A stretch of DNA of 64,000 nt from Vombatus ursinus (GCF_900497805.2 NW_020949602.1:4719582-4783581), one strand, 5' to 3'. Shown: positions 32,273-43,754, numbered from the stretch's first letter. The notes: generated from the letters alone by a model not told the origin. Numbers and translations are program-made.

Positions 32273-32674
32273 CAGATATGACCTGAGATTTTTTTCAATA
32301 GCTTGCTCCCCAATGCATTTAAGATATGGACCAATTTATAAAAAGGTGGTTTCCATGTAATTTATAAAAATGTTCTTATTGTTGGAAATGCAGCACACCT
32401 GGTATTTGTCTAGACTGCCCTGCTTACTGTGAAACTGACATGTTACCAAATCCACTTGTCATTCAATTCAAACAAATCTTTATTAGGCAGGCACCGCTTA
32501 TAAGATACCATTGAGTCCCTATTCCTTATGGGGGTTGAGCTCCCCAGAGGTTAGGTTGTGTCCCACATGCTAGGCAATTCATAGTCCTGAAGGGACAAAA
32601 ATAGGGCTGAGAGTAGAGTGAGGGAGATCAAGGTATGAAATAGTAATCTGACTAAATTAGCATTTATTAGGTAC

Positions 32675-32900
32675 CAAGGTGGTACAATAGATAGGGTGAA
32701 AGACTCAGGATCAGAAAGATCTGATTTCAAATCCTACCTCAGATAGTAATTAGCTGTGTGATCCCAGACAAGTCATTTGACTTCTGTCAGACTGTTTCCT
32801 CATTTGCCAAAATAGGATTAATAATAGCAGAGTTGTGAGACTCAAATGAATTAACATGTAAAATGCTTTGCAAGCCTTAACTTGCTATATAAATCCTATG
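32675..32900 (+). repeat. MIR CORE-SINE, nested in L2
   Basis: 'ggtggtacaatagataggg', 'tagctgtgtgatcccagaca' and 'aaatgctttgcaagccttaa'. Confidence 0.82.
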
Positions 32901-33017
32901 ATTATACATTGCTACCCTGTGCCAGGTATCATACTAGGTGCTGGGCACATGAAAATAACAATGTATCAGGCCCTGCCTTCAAGAAGCTTACACCCATTTT
33001 ACTGGAGAGGAAAAAAA

Positions 33018-33082
33018 ATAAATATATAGATAGATAGATAGATAGATAGATAGATTATATATATGTATATATATATATATGC
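33018..33082. repeat. (TAGA)n then (TA)n microsatellite
   Basis: Grew at the A/T-rich spot of the L2 3' UTR within the element at 32657-33610. Confidence 0.93.
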
Positions 33083-33610
33083 AGGTAATTCAATGAAAAA
33101 TAAATACAAAGTCATTTCAGGGTTAGGGAAAGCACCAGTAGCTAGGGGGTAAGGCATAAGGAGACATTAAGAAGTCTCTTGTGAGGAAAACTGCACACTC
33201 TGACCCTTGAAGAGATTGAGGGGTTCCAAGAAGTGCTGTTGAGTTTGGAGAACATGCTATACACAAAGAGCAGCTGATTCAAAGGCGGAGTGGCAAGAGA
33301 TGGGAATGTTGTTTACTGAGAAAAGTAAGTCAACCACTTTGGCTGTAAGTTGAGTGCACCACAGAGAGTAATTTGTAATAAACGCTGAAGGAGAGGTTGA
33401 AGCCAGATTGTGAATGGCTTTAAATGTGAGACAGAGGAGTTTTTAGTTTATCCTAGAGGCAATAGGGAGTAAGTGAAATTTTGTGAGCGGGGGAATGACG
33501 TGGTCAAACTGATATTTTGGGAACATCACTCTGGCGGCTACAGGGAAGATGAAGATGGGAGATGCTGGAGGGAGGGAGATCAATTAGGAAGAATCAAAAT
33601 TTCCAACTAG

Positions 33611-33925
33611 GGTCTAGTCAAAGAATTCATTTGTATCAACGTGTCCAGAGGGCTGGGAAGCGGTAATGAAAATAAGCTAGAAGCAACACAGAGAAAGTGG
33701 ATTATCTTACAATAGGTCAGGACACACCTGGTTAGCCTTTGGCATGTGCTGTGATAAATGTGATCAACACCATAGAGATGTTGGATATGGAGGTCTTGGA
33801 AGGAGAAGGGTGCCCTTTTACACATATTTCAGCCTCTGCCTCTCAAGATTTCAGGAGTTTGGCAAAGTGACAAGGAAGGTTACAGGTCATTGATCAAATC
33901 TATTGTTTTATGGCCGTTACCTTTG
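33611..33925. other. unassigned noncoding sequence
   Basis: No named repeat, no exon. An L2 plus-strand 3' end follows at 33930-34065 ('gtaagtttcctgaaagcctg'). Confidence 0.4.
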
Positions 33926-33929
33926 CATG

Positions 33930-34065
33930 TGTGTGTCTGGCACCCCAACTAGATGGTAAGTTTCCTGAAAGCCTGGAGAAGGGGCAAGGGATATCTTACA
34001 TTTCTCTGTATGTCTGGCACATTGTTTCCATTAACAGTACTCCAAAAATATTTCTTGCTTCATTA
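33930..34065 (+). repeat. L2 3' end
   Basis: 'caccccaactagatggtaag' and 'tctctgtatgtctggcacat'. Confidence 0.7.
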
Positions 34066-34134
34066 ATTCTTTGACTTTCCAAGCAAAGAATCCTTTCAAT
34101 TTCAGTTTTCCACAGCCAGCAACTGTCAAAAGAT

Positions 34135-34340
34135 CATCCGCTTAGAGCTAGAGGGAACCTTAGAAGGTTAGTGATTCCAACACACTCATTTTGCAGATTG
34201 GGAAACTGAGGCACAAAAAGTTAAACTAGTGGTTTGCTGAGAATCACATTGCTAAAAAATATCTGAGCAGGGTTTGAATCCAGCTTTTCCTAACTTCAAG
34301 TCCAGGGCCCTACGCACTATGCCATATCATTGCCTCAAAA
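34135..34340 (-). repeat. MIR3, reversed
   Basis: 'ttagagctagagggaacctt', 'ttttgcagattgggaaactg' and 'gggtttgaatccagcttttc'. Confidence 0.85.
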
Positions 34341-34344
34341 GGAG

Positions 34345-35330
34345 ATGAGAATAAATCATTCTTTGTCCCCACCACATGATAGTCTTCCCTCACCCTCTGG
34401 TCTTTGGACCAGTCTTTGACTTTGGAGTCTAGATTAGTTGTACCTCACATGGTACCTTGCACCTAGGGGTTAACATATATTTGCTTACTTTAATTTCATC
34501 ACATTAGATTCTTGTTGTGATTCCTGAGTCTAACCCTCAACACCCTGGTATTGATTTCCACCAGATCTTGGAATCTTCAGCCTTTTACCTTGCCCTGCTA
34601 CCCATGGATGCCCATGAATACTGTCTGGCTAACCCAGAAGATCATAGCTTTAGAACTGGACTTCTGTTCTCACCTTTTCATTTTACAGATGAGGAAAATA
34701 TGCAACTGAAGTGATTTGCTCAGGTTAGCAGAGGCAGTATGCATACCCCTGGCCCCAGAATTCTTCTCCCTGGTGTTTCTGCTTTTTATGGTTTATCGAC
34801 CTGGTCACATCCTTCAGGACTCTATACCTGTGCTGCCTTCTAGCTTAGATGAGCTATAACTGTACCTTAACCCCTTTCCTAATCCAAACATTCCTTGGCT
34901 GGGACAGGTGGTCCACAGACCTCCTGGGCAGTGCCAAACCTGTGTTTGGCTCTGTGCTGGCCCCTTGTGGTCACTTTTAGCATTATTCCAACCAGACCAG
35001 AGGGTCACAGAGGTACCTGAGGGTACCAGCAAGCATTTGGTCAAAGCCAACAGGATTGTGTATATTTAGAGAGAAGAAGGTGCAGAAGCATAGAAGAGAG
35101 GCTGAGGAAAAGATGAGGTTCTTGAAACAAGAGGAAATCTATCAGGCTCCACCCAATAATAAAACTAAAATTAAATATTCTAGATTTTTCTGAATAAATT
35201 ATTTCCTACAAAGCATTACTGTTTTCCTATAAAGCCTAGAGTCTATGTGAAGCAAAGAAAAAAAAATCTAGTGATATGTATTTATTATATGCATTTATAA
35301 AAATGATACATATTTATATCCTGATTTGTT
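34345..35330. other. mostly unassigned noncoding sequence
   Basis: Only short traces are seen: an L2-like piece near 34380-34480 and a reversed MIR piece at 34655-34730. 34740-35060 is moderately GC-rich and 35150-35330 AT-rich. No exon supported. Confidence 0.35.
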
Positions 35331-35384
35331 ATTTGCAAAGTCCTTTTAAAAGCATTATCTCATTTGAAAATAATAACAATATTA

Positions 35385-35655
35385 ATAATAGCTAATATTT
35401 ATCTAGTGACAATTATGTGCCAGGCACTGTGCTAAGTACTTTACAATTACTATCTAATTTGATCCTCACAGCAACCCTGCGTGGTAGGTGCTATTATTAT
35501 CCCCATTTTTATAGATGAGTAAGCTAAGGCAAACAGAGGTTAAGTGACTTGCCATTCAACTAGTAAGTATCTGGAGGCACATTTGAACTCAGGACCTCCC
35601 AACTCCAGGCCCAGGGCTCTGTTCACTGTGGCTCCACCTAACTGTTTCTTCACAA
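35385..35655 (-). repeat. marsupial MIR variant, reversed, full length
   Basis: 'gtgccaggcactgtgctaag', 'tcctcacagcaaccctgcgt', 'gaggttaagtgacttgccat' and 'cactgtggctccacctaact'. A second 3' end of the same type lies immediately upstream (35325-35380). Confidence 0.9.
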
Positions 35656-35689
35656 CAACCTTTTGAGATGAACCCTGCAGGATCCTTCT

Positions 35690-35830
35690 TAGGTACATGT
35701 GTCCCACCTATCAGAATATAAGTTCCCTGAGGGAAGGGACTGATTTGGCTTTTCTTTTTATCCCCAAGGCTTAGCAAAGTGCCTGGCACATACTCAGTGC
35801 TTGGTAAATGTTTGTTGATTGATGATTATC
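35690..35830 (+). repeat. L2 3' end
   Basis: 'tataagttccctgagggaag', 'gcctggcacatactcagtgc' and the terminal 'gtttgttgattgatgatt'. A reversed MIR piece follows to about 35960. Confidence 0.85.
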
Positions 35831-35989
35831 ACCATTTTACAGATAGGGAAACTGAGGTTAAGTTAGGTGACTTGTCCAGGGACACATTGCTAATAAGCAT
35901 TAGAAATAGAATCTGAACCCAGTTGCCTGCTGCCTCCCAGAGCATCTGTCTTTCCACTTCCACACACTAAACCATGTAGAATACTGAAA

Positions 35990-36640
35990 ACCGCCTGCAA
36001 ATAACTTGCCTCAACAAGTAGAGATTCAGAAAAAAGAGAGACGGGCTAAAGAAGAATCCCATAAAACCCCTCCTGGGTGCTCAGCTCTATGAGAGATGAA
36101 GGAGAAGAGCGCCACACACGTTAAATCAATGGGCCAGAGGTCAGATCCACGAAAACAGTCCAGAACAGGACTGGGAAGGCAAACGGTCCAGAATCCAGAA
36201 GGGTCAACTAAGGCAGTGTCCAGAAACCCAAGCTGGAGACCAAGGGTGAGGCAGCCAACCAAGGAGCCTGGGCAATCAGGAAGAGGATCCTGAGACAAGA
36301 AGTGCAGGTCACTGGCGGGGGGGGGGGGGGGGGGTCTCATAGACACGTATAGACAAGGGGTCTGGGTAACAGGAACAGATTGTTTGACACGGAGTCATGT
36401 CTACAGCTGCCCTCAGAAAAGCGCTGAGCTGTGAGTGGAAGCAGGTAGGGCCTGCTGGAGCTAGGCAGGGAGTTCCCAACAGAGGCTTCTTATTACGAAG
36501 GTTTAAAAACCTTAGCTGGGAATTGGGGGTGGGGGAGGGAGGGAGGTGGATAGCCTGAGGCATGATTAAAGTACATCTGGGTAGAATGTCTTTGCTTCAG
36601 AACCATGACAGCTTCGGCATGGCTCTAGCTGACCTTGGCA
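35990..36640. other. unassigned sequence with short imperfect repeats and a G run
   Basis: GTCCAGAA occurs at 36158, 36186 and 36218, within a purine-rich stretch with related GACCAAGG/GGTCAG words, which suggests a decayed minisatellite. Positions 36317-36334 are 18 consecutive Gs. The 106-codon minus-strand open frame spanning the G run (poly-Pro) is an artefact. Confidence 0.5.
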
Positions 36641-36829
36641 CCATTTCAGAGGTCATATTTTCACGATCTTAAGCTTTTCTTTACAAATTGTTCCACTTAG
36701 ATGTGATCTGGCCTTTTCTGGATTGTTACGAGGGCTATAACCAAAGGCATCACACAGCCCATAAACGTCTCTTCTCCTCTGATGCTCCCAGAATATCATC
36801 GTGGTATTTAGGGTCAGCAGGTTGCTGGA

Positions 36830-37015
36830 GACTGGTACAATGGGAAGAGTTTGGGTAGGCAGGCAAGGCAGGAAGGCAGGAAGACTGGAATGAATCTTGT
36901 CTCTGACACTTGGTAGCTCTGTAACCATGCAGAAGTCACTTAAACTCACTCAGACTTAACTTTCTCATCTATAAAATGGGGATAATAACACTCCCTCATA
37001 AGGCTGATACAAAGC
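36830..37015 (+). repeat. MIR CORE-SINE
   Basis: 'cttgtctctgacacttggta', 'tttctcatctataaaatggg' and 'ctcataaggctgatacaaag'. A small (GGCA)n run sits in the head. Confidence 0.75.
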
Positions 37016-37109
37016 TCAACTGACCTACATATGTAGAGGAGGGCAAATTTCAGATTGGGGCTGTGATATCTTTATCATAAGGAAAACCTGGGTGATGAAA
37101 TTGCCTCTA

Positions 37110-37315
37110 GCAGGGTAGATAAGTACCTTCTAAGCAACCTGCTCCCTTCTGTTCAGGAACTATTCTTAGAGAGCTGCCTGGGTTACTTAGAGGTTAAAAG
37201 ACTTGTCCAGGGTCATGTAGTCACACACGTCAAAGGTGAAGATTTGAACCCAGGCTTTTCTGACCACTACATTAGAGAGGTCAGCTCTTTACTATACCAC
37301 ACCGTCTCTCAAATG
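37110..37315 (-). repeat. MIR-type SINE, reversed
   Basis: 'agagagctgcctgggttact', 'gacttgtccagggtcatgta' and 'gatttgaacccaggcttttc'. Confidence 0.75.
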
Positions 37316-37428
37316 TCATCGTGTTATTATTATTCTCCCAGTCAAATGAGATCACAAATCCCAAAGTCTATCCTTGAGCACCCTTCCTCCCCTGAGAGAA
37401 CTTTCTGGAATTCCAAGCAAAGTAATTA

Positions 37429-37605
37429 GATCATAGACCTGGTGGTAGAAGGGAGCTCAGAGGTCATCTGAGCTTGCCACCTCATTTTACAGAGGATTAA
37501 ACTGAGGTCTATTAAGTTCAGTAATTTGCCGTGGTAGTAAGTGTTAGAGTTGGCATTTAAACCCAGGTTCTCTGACTTCATATCATGCCCCGTCATTGTG
37601 GGTCC
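37429..37605 (-). repeat. MIR3, reversed
   Basis: 'gggagctcagaggtcatctg', 'cattttacagaggattaaac' and 'aacccaggttctctgacttc'. Confidence 0.85.
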
Positions 37606-37609
37606 AGAA

Positions 37610-38071
37610 CACCAATCTCATACCAGTCTTCCTTGAAGTCGTTCCTCCACATATTCAACCAGGAAATACCCATCTTGGGTGAAGGTGAAGTCTACTACTC
37701 TAGCTATAGTCCACCATCACCAAACTATTCCAGCCTGTAGCAAACAGTGCAGAGGAGAGAATGGCCAAGTGCTCACAGTGTATCACTGATATCTTGAGGA
37801 TACCAATGGGTTCTCCAAAGGTTGTCCTGTGCTTTTCCCACATGGTCAGCTCCATTTTTTTTCTGATCAAAACTCCCTTTGATAATGTCCCTTTAGTCTG
37901 ATTCTCTTTTGCAATGTGTTGTAACCAGCTCTGCCACGTTCCTATCTACTGGCCTTGAGGTGACTTTCAATTTCAGTTCCCCAAAGATTATAGTGTTCCA
38001 TGAGTCATAGACATGCCATTGCATATAATAAGCAAGGATGTGTTATTTAAAGCATGAGTTGTTAGCTTATC
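37610..38071. other. unassigned noncoding sequence
   Basis: About 460 bp with no repeat recognised. Nothing coding seen. Confidence 0.4.
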
Positions 38072-38278
38072 TGTGGATAGATTCCAGAAGGGCACGAACT
38101 TGGAAAGGAAAAAAAAAATACATCTTCTTTTCTGTAGAATTGTTTTTCTTTGTAATTCTATGCATTTCTTCCTATGGATTTAAAAACAGCATGCTAAGAA
38201 GTGGTCCCTAGGCCTCACTGGACTGATTGCCTGAGGGGTCCATGATATAAAAACTGATTTGAACCCTTGGCTTAAGAG
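38072..38278 (+). mobile_element. hAT-like MITE, diverged
   Basis: 'tctgtggatagattccagaa', 'gtttttctttgtaattctat' and 'gcctgaggggtccatgatat' parallel the element at 27285-27455 and its relatives. The ends are eroded. Confidence 0.6.
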
Positions 38279-38529
38279 AATCATATCGGGGATATGGCCA
38301 AACAGCACATGGAATTCCATGTCAATGAAGTACAGGGGAGTCTGAGGGTTACTTGGGATGATAAAGTTGAAAAATGTGACTGAGGTGAGAAATAGGGTAG
38401 GGCTTCAGGCCTAGTGTTTTGTCCTACTCAAAACTTATCCGTTCCTCAGTACTTGCTTTTCCGGTGCATAAACCCTGGCTTATCTGTCCCACTGCAGGCA
38501 GGAACAGCCAAAGGATGAAAATGAAGTGG

Positions 38530-38800
38530 TGATTAATCATTCAGTCAATAAGTATTTATTAAGTACCTACTATGTGTCAAAGTGCCTTATACATAATAGA
38601 CACTAGGGAGATAAGTACAAAGAATGAAACCATCCCTACTCACATGGATTTAACATCCTAGTATATTGAGGGATACAAGTGTATATATAGATATTTTCAG
38701 TCTTAAATAAATATATACATAATAATTAAATACAGGGAAGTTGTGGAGGAGATAAGGAAAAGACTTCATGCAGAAGAAGGGAATCAAAGGTTTGAAACAA
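38530..38800 (-). repeat. L2 3' portion, reversed
   Basis: 'attcagtcaataagtattta', 'agtacctactatgtgtcaaa' and 'aagacttcatgcagaagaag'. Confidence 0.85.
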
Positions 38801-38859
38801 GGTCCTCTAGTTGCCTCCTAGCTGCCTCTTCAACAATAACAAATCCCATTTCTAGAGAC

Positions 38860-39395
38860 TTTCAATTTTCCAAAGGGCATTCATTCCTCTTTGCAGAGAA
38901 GCCCTGGTGGGCTCACCTTTCCTAGGGCTCATTCCAGGCCTCTGGCACCAACTAGAGGCCAGAAGGAAGGGAGCAGCTGCACTAGGAGAATTCAGGGAGT
39001 CTGTCTTTCCCTGGGCCTCAGGATCTTGTAGTTGGGGTATATGGGGGAGGGGATGGAACTCCCCGTGTTGTTGTGAGAAACAGCAACATTGCGTGACAAC
39101 TACAAGACCATAAACCATTTTCTTCACTACATCCCTGTGAGCTAGTTAATGTACATGTTGTCATCTCCATCTCAGAGATGACAAAAAGGAAGCAGGGAAA
39201 GGCTTAAGTGAATTTCAATAGGTACTTAGAGAGTGGTTACCAGGGCCAAGGCTAAGACTTTATGGTTCAGTCTCTAAATCCAATCATCTTTTCATTCATA
39301 GAGCCCAGAGGGCCCCAGCTGGGACCACCTTCCCCTATGCCACACCCTCGGCAGCCCAGAACCACTCAAGGCACCCTGAATGTAGATGTGCCCAT
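38860..39395. other. unassigned noncoding sequence
   Basis: A mildly GC-rich stretch. Opposed open frames of 68 and 91 codons share the same bases, typical of chance. A weak reversed MIR trace lies at 39090-39235. Confidence 0.35.
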
Positions 39396-39644
39396 GTGCT
39401 GAAGGCTTTTATCATCTTCCTTGACACTCCACCCTCTTTCACCTCTCCCAATTTGAAGCAGACACTCTTCTATTTCCACTTGTAACCCCAGTGCTTAGCA
39501 CGGAGCTAAGCCCTTAATGTATATATTTTTATTGATGCATTATCCCCCTCCCCCCACTTGAATAATTGGGCCATTATGGACATGAAATACCAAGACTTCA
39601 GAGGCTTCCGTTATATAGAGTATCTGCAGCTGGTTCAATTTGAT

Positions 39645-39940
39645 TCATGTAAATATTTATTACACCCTCAATTCTTTGCCAAGCATTGTATCGAGTGCTA
39701 GGGACTATATCTAGAAGGGGACTTTGAAGTCACGTAATCCAAACTCTTCATTTTAGAGATGGGGAAATTGAGGCACAAAGTGACTTTCATGAGGTCACAG
39801 AGGCAATAAATGGTACCTCCAGGATTTGAGCCTCTGAAACTATAGACCTTGCCCTCAAGAGTTTATATCCCACTCTTGGATATAGCATGAGCAGACAATT
39901 AAAAACAAAATCATCCGAAGTAATTTCAAGAATACTGACA
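39645..39940 (-). repeat. L2 3' end, reversed, split by a MIR3
   Basis: 'aaatatttattacaccctca' and 'gtatcgagtgctagggacta', then a reversed MIR3 (39718-39842), then 'ccttgccctcaagagtttat' continuing the L2. Confidence 0.75.
39718..39842 (-). repeat. MIR3, reversed, nested in L2
   Basis: 'gactttgaagtcacgtaatc', 'gaaattgaggcacaaagtga' and 'tccaggatttgagcctctga'. Confidence 0.72.
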
Positions 39941-39944
39941 ACTA

Positions 39945-40143
39945 AGAGGTACCATAGGATAGCGAAAGGGTACTGGGTTTAGAAATGAGAGGCTCTGGGT
40001 TCCAATCCTAGTCCGCTAGATATTATCTATGTGATGTTCATTGCTAGACTTCTATTTCTTCATCTGTGAAATTGGCGGGGGGCGGAGGTGGACAAGATGA
40101 TGCCTAAGGTTCCTTGCAACTCTTAAGTGTATGATCCTATGAA
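39945..40143 (+). repeat. MIR3 CORE-SINE
   Basis: 'gagaggctctgggttccaat', 'ctatttcttcatctgtgaaa' and 'gatgatgcctaaggttcctt'. A reversed MIR3 fragment follows at 40175-40290. Confidence 0.82.
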
Positions 40144-40299
40144 CTGGGTGGAATCAGGGAAGTCCTAGGGGGAGAATGAGACTTTTCCAAAGTCATTCAG
40201 CCCTTTAGCTACAGAACCATAGGCTAGAACCCAGCACTCCTGACTTCCAGTTGAGGACCCCTTACTTTATGCAGCTGCCTGCCCTCCTAAAAGAACATT

Positions 40300-41225
40300 C
40301 TTAGGAAGGTGAATTCCCCTAAGTCAGAAAAGAAACAGTGACTAGTTGCTTGTTGAGTATTGTTATGCAAATGTGTCACAAATTGGAGTCTTAAATCTGG
40401 TCCTAATGATGCCATCTCGGCTTTGTCTCTTTGCTTTCCTGACATCAATTCAGAGATGCACCGCACAGATGTTAGATTATTATGTCCGCCAATAAGTCAT
40501 TCCCTATTTCCGTGTGGTGGGCTGTTAGCAGTTACTACTCCATCCTTGATAGCTGTAGGATTCATGCCACCGGGGGGAGAAAAAAAAATTTGCGATTTAA
40601 GTCTTTTCAATGAACAACTCATCATCTCCCTCCCCCCATTATTTTTTTTTATCAGGGGCTGAACAGTAGCTAATCCAGTGACGGCAAACCCAGAAACAAC
40701 ACGGATGTCACCCAAAAAGGTTGATTAAAAACTGACTTTAAAATCTGAAAATAATCATTTTTTTTTAAAATGATAACATTAAAAAAAATCCAAGACGTAC
40801 AAAGAAAACCAATTTAGTCTGAGCCAATCCTTCATCCTCAGTCGGATTAAAAAAAAAAAGGTTCAGCTTTATGCTAAACTCGGAGACGTCTGAGCAGCCT
40901 AAACATACATGCAGCAGCCTGCTAATTACACTTCCAAGCTCTAGCATGTACTTTATTAATCTGTCTCTTTAATAGCCACAGACGCAGACTTAATTCCATG
41001 CAGGAGCAACTTAACTCCTTGGAGTTCAGTGTCAGCTGCATGCTCCATGTCTACTCTAGAAAGGAGCTCAGCATAGGCAAGTGGTGGAAATTGAAGCCCC
41101 GTCAATCATGTTTTACATTAAGACACTTGGCACTTGGCATTAACCTTACACGAGATAACACGTCTTTAGCATATCCTCACCAATAGACTGGATGCAGAAC
41201 TGGACGGCGTCTGGAGCCGGATACT
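40300..41225. other. repeat-free island, candidate regulatory element
   Basis: More than 900 bp without any recognisable transposon, the cleanest stretch in the window. It is AT-rich and dense in homeodomain-type cores: 'tagattattatgtccgccaa' (40469-40488), 'gctaattacacttcc', 'ctttattaatctgtctcttt', two 'ggttgattaaaa/cggattaaaa' sites and several TGACATCA/ATGACA-like words. Open frames (100 codons + strand, 72 minus) overlap and do not look coding. The regulatory role is inference. Confidence 0.5.
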
Positions 41226-41289
41226 CAAAGGGAGACACACTTTCCAACTAGAAGTGAACACTGTGATGGTACTTCACATTCAATCCTTC

Positions 41290-41612
41290 ACTGAGCAATC
41301 AGAGAATTGTGGGATTTCCTAGTGAGACAGGACCTCTGCGGACAACTAACAGCACATAACCGAGAAGAGAATCACCATTATAGCACATTCAACAAGTGAT
41401 TATCCAACCTCTCTTAAAAGGCCTCCAATGAGGGTGAAACCTCTAAGTCCCAAGGAGACCCATTCTGCTCTAGGACAGCTCTCTTTGCTAATTCAACTTC
41501 TTCCTTACATCAAGTCTTAATCTGACTTTAAGCAGCTTCCATCCATCGCTCCTAAGAAAGCTATCGTGTCCCACCCAAGTCTTCTCTTCTTTAGTCTAAA
41601 TATGCCAAACAA
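41290..41612 (-). repeat. L3/CR1-type LINE, reversed
   Basis: 'gtgattatccaacctctctt', 'ggagacccattctgctctag', 'cttccttacatcaagtctta' and 'agctatcgtgtcccacccaa'. Confidence 0.88.
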
Positions 41613-41673
41613 TTCAACAAACCCTTTTCGAGCATCAATGTGCCAGGCACATTTACCATAGTTTACATGTCAT

Positions 41674-41935
41674 GTAGAGACAGCCAGGTGGCATCACAGT
41701 GCACAGAGTACTGGGCCTCAAGTCAGGAAGACTCATCTTCCTGAGTTCAAATCCAGTCTCAGACACTTACTAGTTGTGTGACCCTAGGCAAGTCACTTAA
41801 CCCTGTTTGCCTCAGTTTCCTCATCTGTCAAATTACCTGGAGAAGGAATGGCAAATCACTCCAGTATCTTTGCTGAGAAAACCCCAAAATAGGGTCACTG
41901 ACAGTCAAACACAACTGAAAACAACTGAATAAAAG
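41674..41935 (+). mobile_element. MAR1-like CORE-SINE with 10-bp target duplication
   Basis: Full length from 'cagccaggtggcatcacagt' to 'acacaactgaaaacaactga'. Duplication TACATGTCAT (41664-41673) and TACATGTTAT (41936-41945). The host is a reversed L2 tail remnant (41610-41660). Confidence 0.93.
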
Positions 41936-42099
41936 TACATGTTATGGGCTTAAAGTGCTTCCCCATCCTGGCTGTCTTCCTCTGCCTGCTTTCTGACTTA
42001 TCGATATTCTTCCTAAACTGTGTGCAACAAAGCACAATCATCCAATATTTCTCAGAAGCTGTCCCTGAAATATTTGATATCAAATCATTAGCAACAATC

Positions 42100-42820
42100 C
42101 CAAATAAAAGTTGAATAACATTTCAATAGAACTCACTCATAATTAGAACCAATATCTGAATCTCAGTTTCATCATCTTTAAAATAGTAACAAGATTCTCC
42201 ACCAAGCTCCCCCTTTGGTGCCTCATCCAGGCTTAGAAATGAGTTCAGCTTCACCGAGGAAAAAGATAAGCCCCCTCCAAGTTATGAAAACACCCAGCAT
42301 GGACCCAATGCTCAATTAGGTGTCTCTGCTCTGAGGACCAACTTAGTTATATTAGGAAAAGTTCATGTTCAGAAGGTAGGTCCAAAGCATGAAGAAAGAG
42401 AAACTCTAAAGAAAAACTTACAAAGGCAAAGGAGAGGCTACTGAGGTAAAATGAGAACTGATCCAGAAACAGATCTTTGAAATAATCAGAACTAAATTAT
42501 TATTATTTGTGATGCTCTATTTGCAGGACAGAAAAAAGAGGTAAATATAAATAATTGACATCAGGTATTTATACTCCAAACTTCCATTTTCCAGAGGTGT
42601 ACTAAGACTGGTGCCAACTCCAAGCAGTTTATCTGTCCCAGGCTTATCCTCAAGCATAGGTGAGGCAGATCTCTCAGCAGCCACTAGGGGATAACCATGA
42701 GCCAGGGAAAGTGACCAAGGAGCAACGGAGATATCTAGGCTAGTGATCAGAGTGCAGGATGTCAGAACCACCTATAATTATCAATCAACCAACAAACTAG
42801 AAGTGCTTATTAAATACTGC
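42100..42820. other. mostly unassigned noncoding sequence
   Basis: A MIR 3' trace at 42155-42190 ('tctcagtttcatcatcttta') and an L2 tail at 42785-42820. The rest, with an 84-codon minus open frame at 42517-42771, is not recognised. Confidence 0.35.
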
Positions 42821-42821
42821 T

Positions 42822-42990
42822 TTGAGGCAGCTAAGTGTTTCACTAGATAGAGCGCTGGATTTGGAGTCAGGAAGACCTGAGTTTGAATCCTGCTAGCTCT
42901 GTGACCTTTAAATAATCAAGCTATTAAACTTCTCCTAGCCTTGATGTCTTTATCTATAAAGTAGAGATAACATCACCTACAGCATGATGG
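42822..42990 (+). repeat. MIR CORE-SINE
   Basis: 'tttggagtcaggaagacctg', 'gtttgaatcctgctagctct' and 'tctttatctataaagtagag'. Confidence 0.8.
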
Positions 42991-43109
42991 GTATAGAAGG
43001 CTGTTTAGATTAATGGGGAATGGGAAGATAAGGGAGGGATCCTTGGAGGGGGCGTAGGTTAAGTTATAGAAGGTTAAGGTAGCGAGTAGAAGTTAAGTAG
43101 AGGAGTCAG

Positions 43110-43410
43110 GAGGGATAGGAAATAAGAGATACACACAAACACATAAACAAAGATCAGGAGTAGAATTTATTAGGGGAAAAAAGCAGGAGTGGTAATCATG
43201 ATCTCAGACAAAGTTAAAGTTAAAATAGACTTAATCAAAAGAGAAAAAGAGGGAAACTGCACTAAATGTCAGCCATATTAATCAATATTGTTTTAGACTA
43301 TTTAAAATAACTAGACAGTATAAGGTTGGAATATTCCTGTGGTATAGGAAATGATGAGTTGGTAGACTTGGAAAAATATGGAAAGACTCAGACTTATAAA
43401 GGAAGAAATG
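43110..43410 (+). repeat. LINE-1 fragments, rearranged
   Basis: 'aggagtggtaatcatgatct' and 'cagacaaagttaaagttaaa' match the ORF2 stretch 'GVVIMISDKVKVKIDLIKRE' of a marsupial L1. 'tataggaaatgatgagttgg' through 'actcagacttataaaggaag' matches the far 3' end of ORF2. Much of ORF2 between them is absent. Confidence 0.75.
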
Positions 43411-43444
43411 ATCTACCCTCAAGGAAACAGAGGACAAATAAGCA

Positions 43445-43745
43445 TAGTATGGTCTTACATAGATGCATATGAATGCATATGTCTACATATGTGTATGATT
43501 ATAGATATCTATGTATATGTATTTAAATGTATGTGTATATGTATGTATTTATCTTTGTGTGTATATGCATATATGCATGTACATGCATGTGTGTATATGT
43601 ATATACATGTATATGTATATATATAATATGTATGTATGTATATACATGTTGGTTGTCCTTCATTCTCGAAGAAAACCAAAATGTATGTATAAATACACAC
43701 TTCTAGACATACATACATACATACATACATACGTATATATATATC
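43445..43745. repeat. (TATG)n/(TACA)n microsatellite cluster enclosing a SINE stub
   Basis: TATG, CATA and TACA units on both sides of 'ggttgtccttcattctcgaa' (43650-43669), which is the start of a marsupial SINE or repeat head. Tyr/Met/Cys/Ile-rich open frames here (82-151 codons) arise from the repeat. Confidence 0.93.
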
Positions 43746-43754
43746 TGTACTTAA

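Larger units (their letters stand above)
32657..33610 (-). repeat. L2 LINE, reversed, split by a MIR and a microsatellite
   Basis: The tail 'tagcatttattaggtacc' (32657-32674) resumes after the MIR at 32905 with 'ctgtgccaggtatcatacta'. It continues through 'gattgtgaatggctttaaat', 'gaatgacgtggtcaaactga' and 'cactctggcggctacaggga'. A shorter reversed L2 piece lies just upstream at 32460-32640. Confidence 0.88.

Noticed and set aside
36026-36346. 106-codon minus frame starting with poly-Pro
   Set aside because: Poly-Pro comes from the G run; no domain seen.
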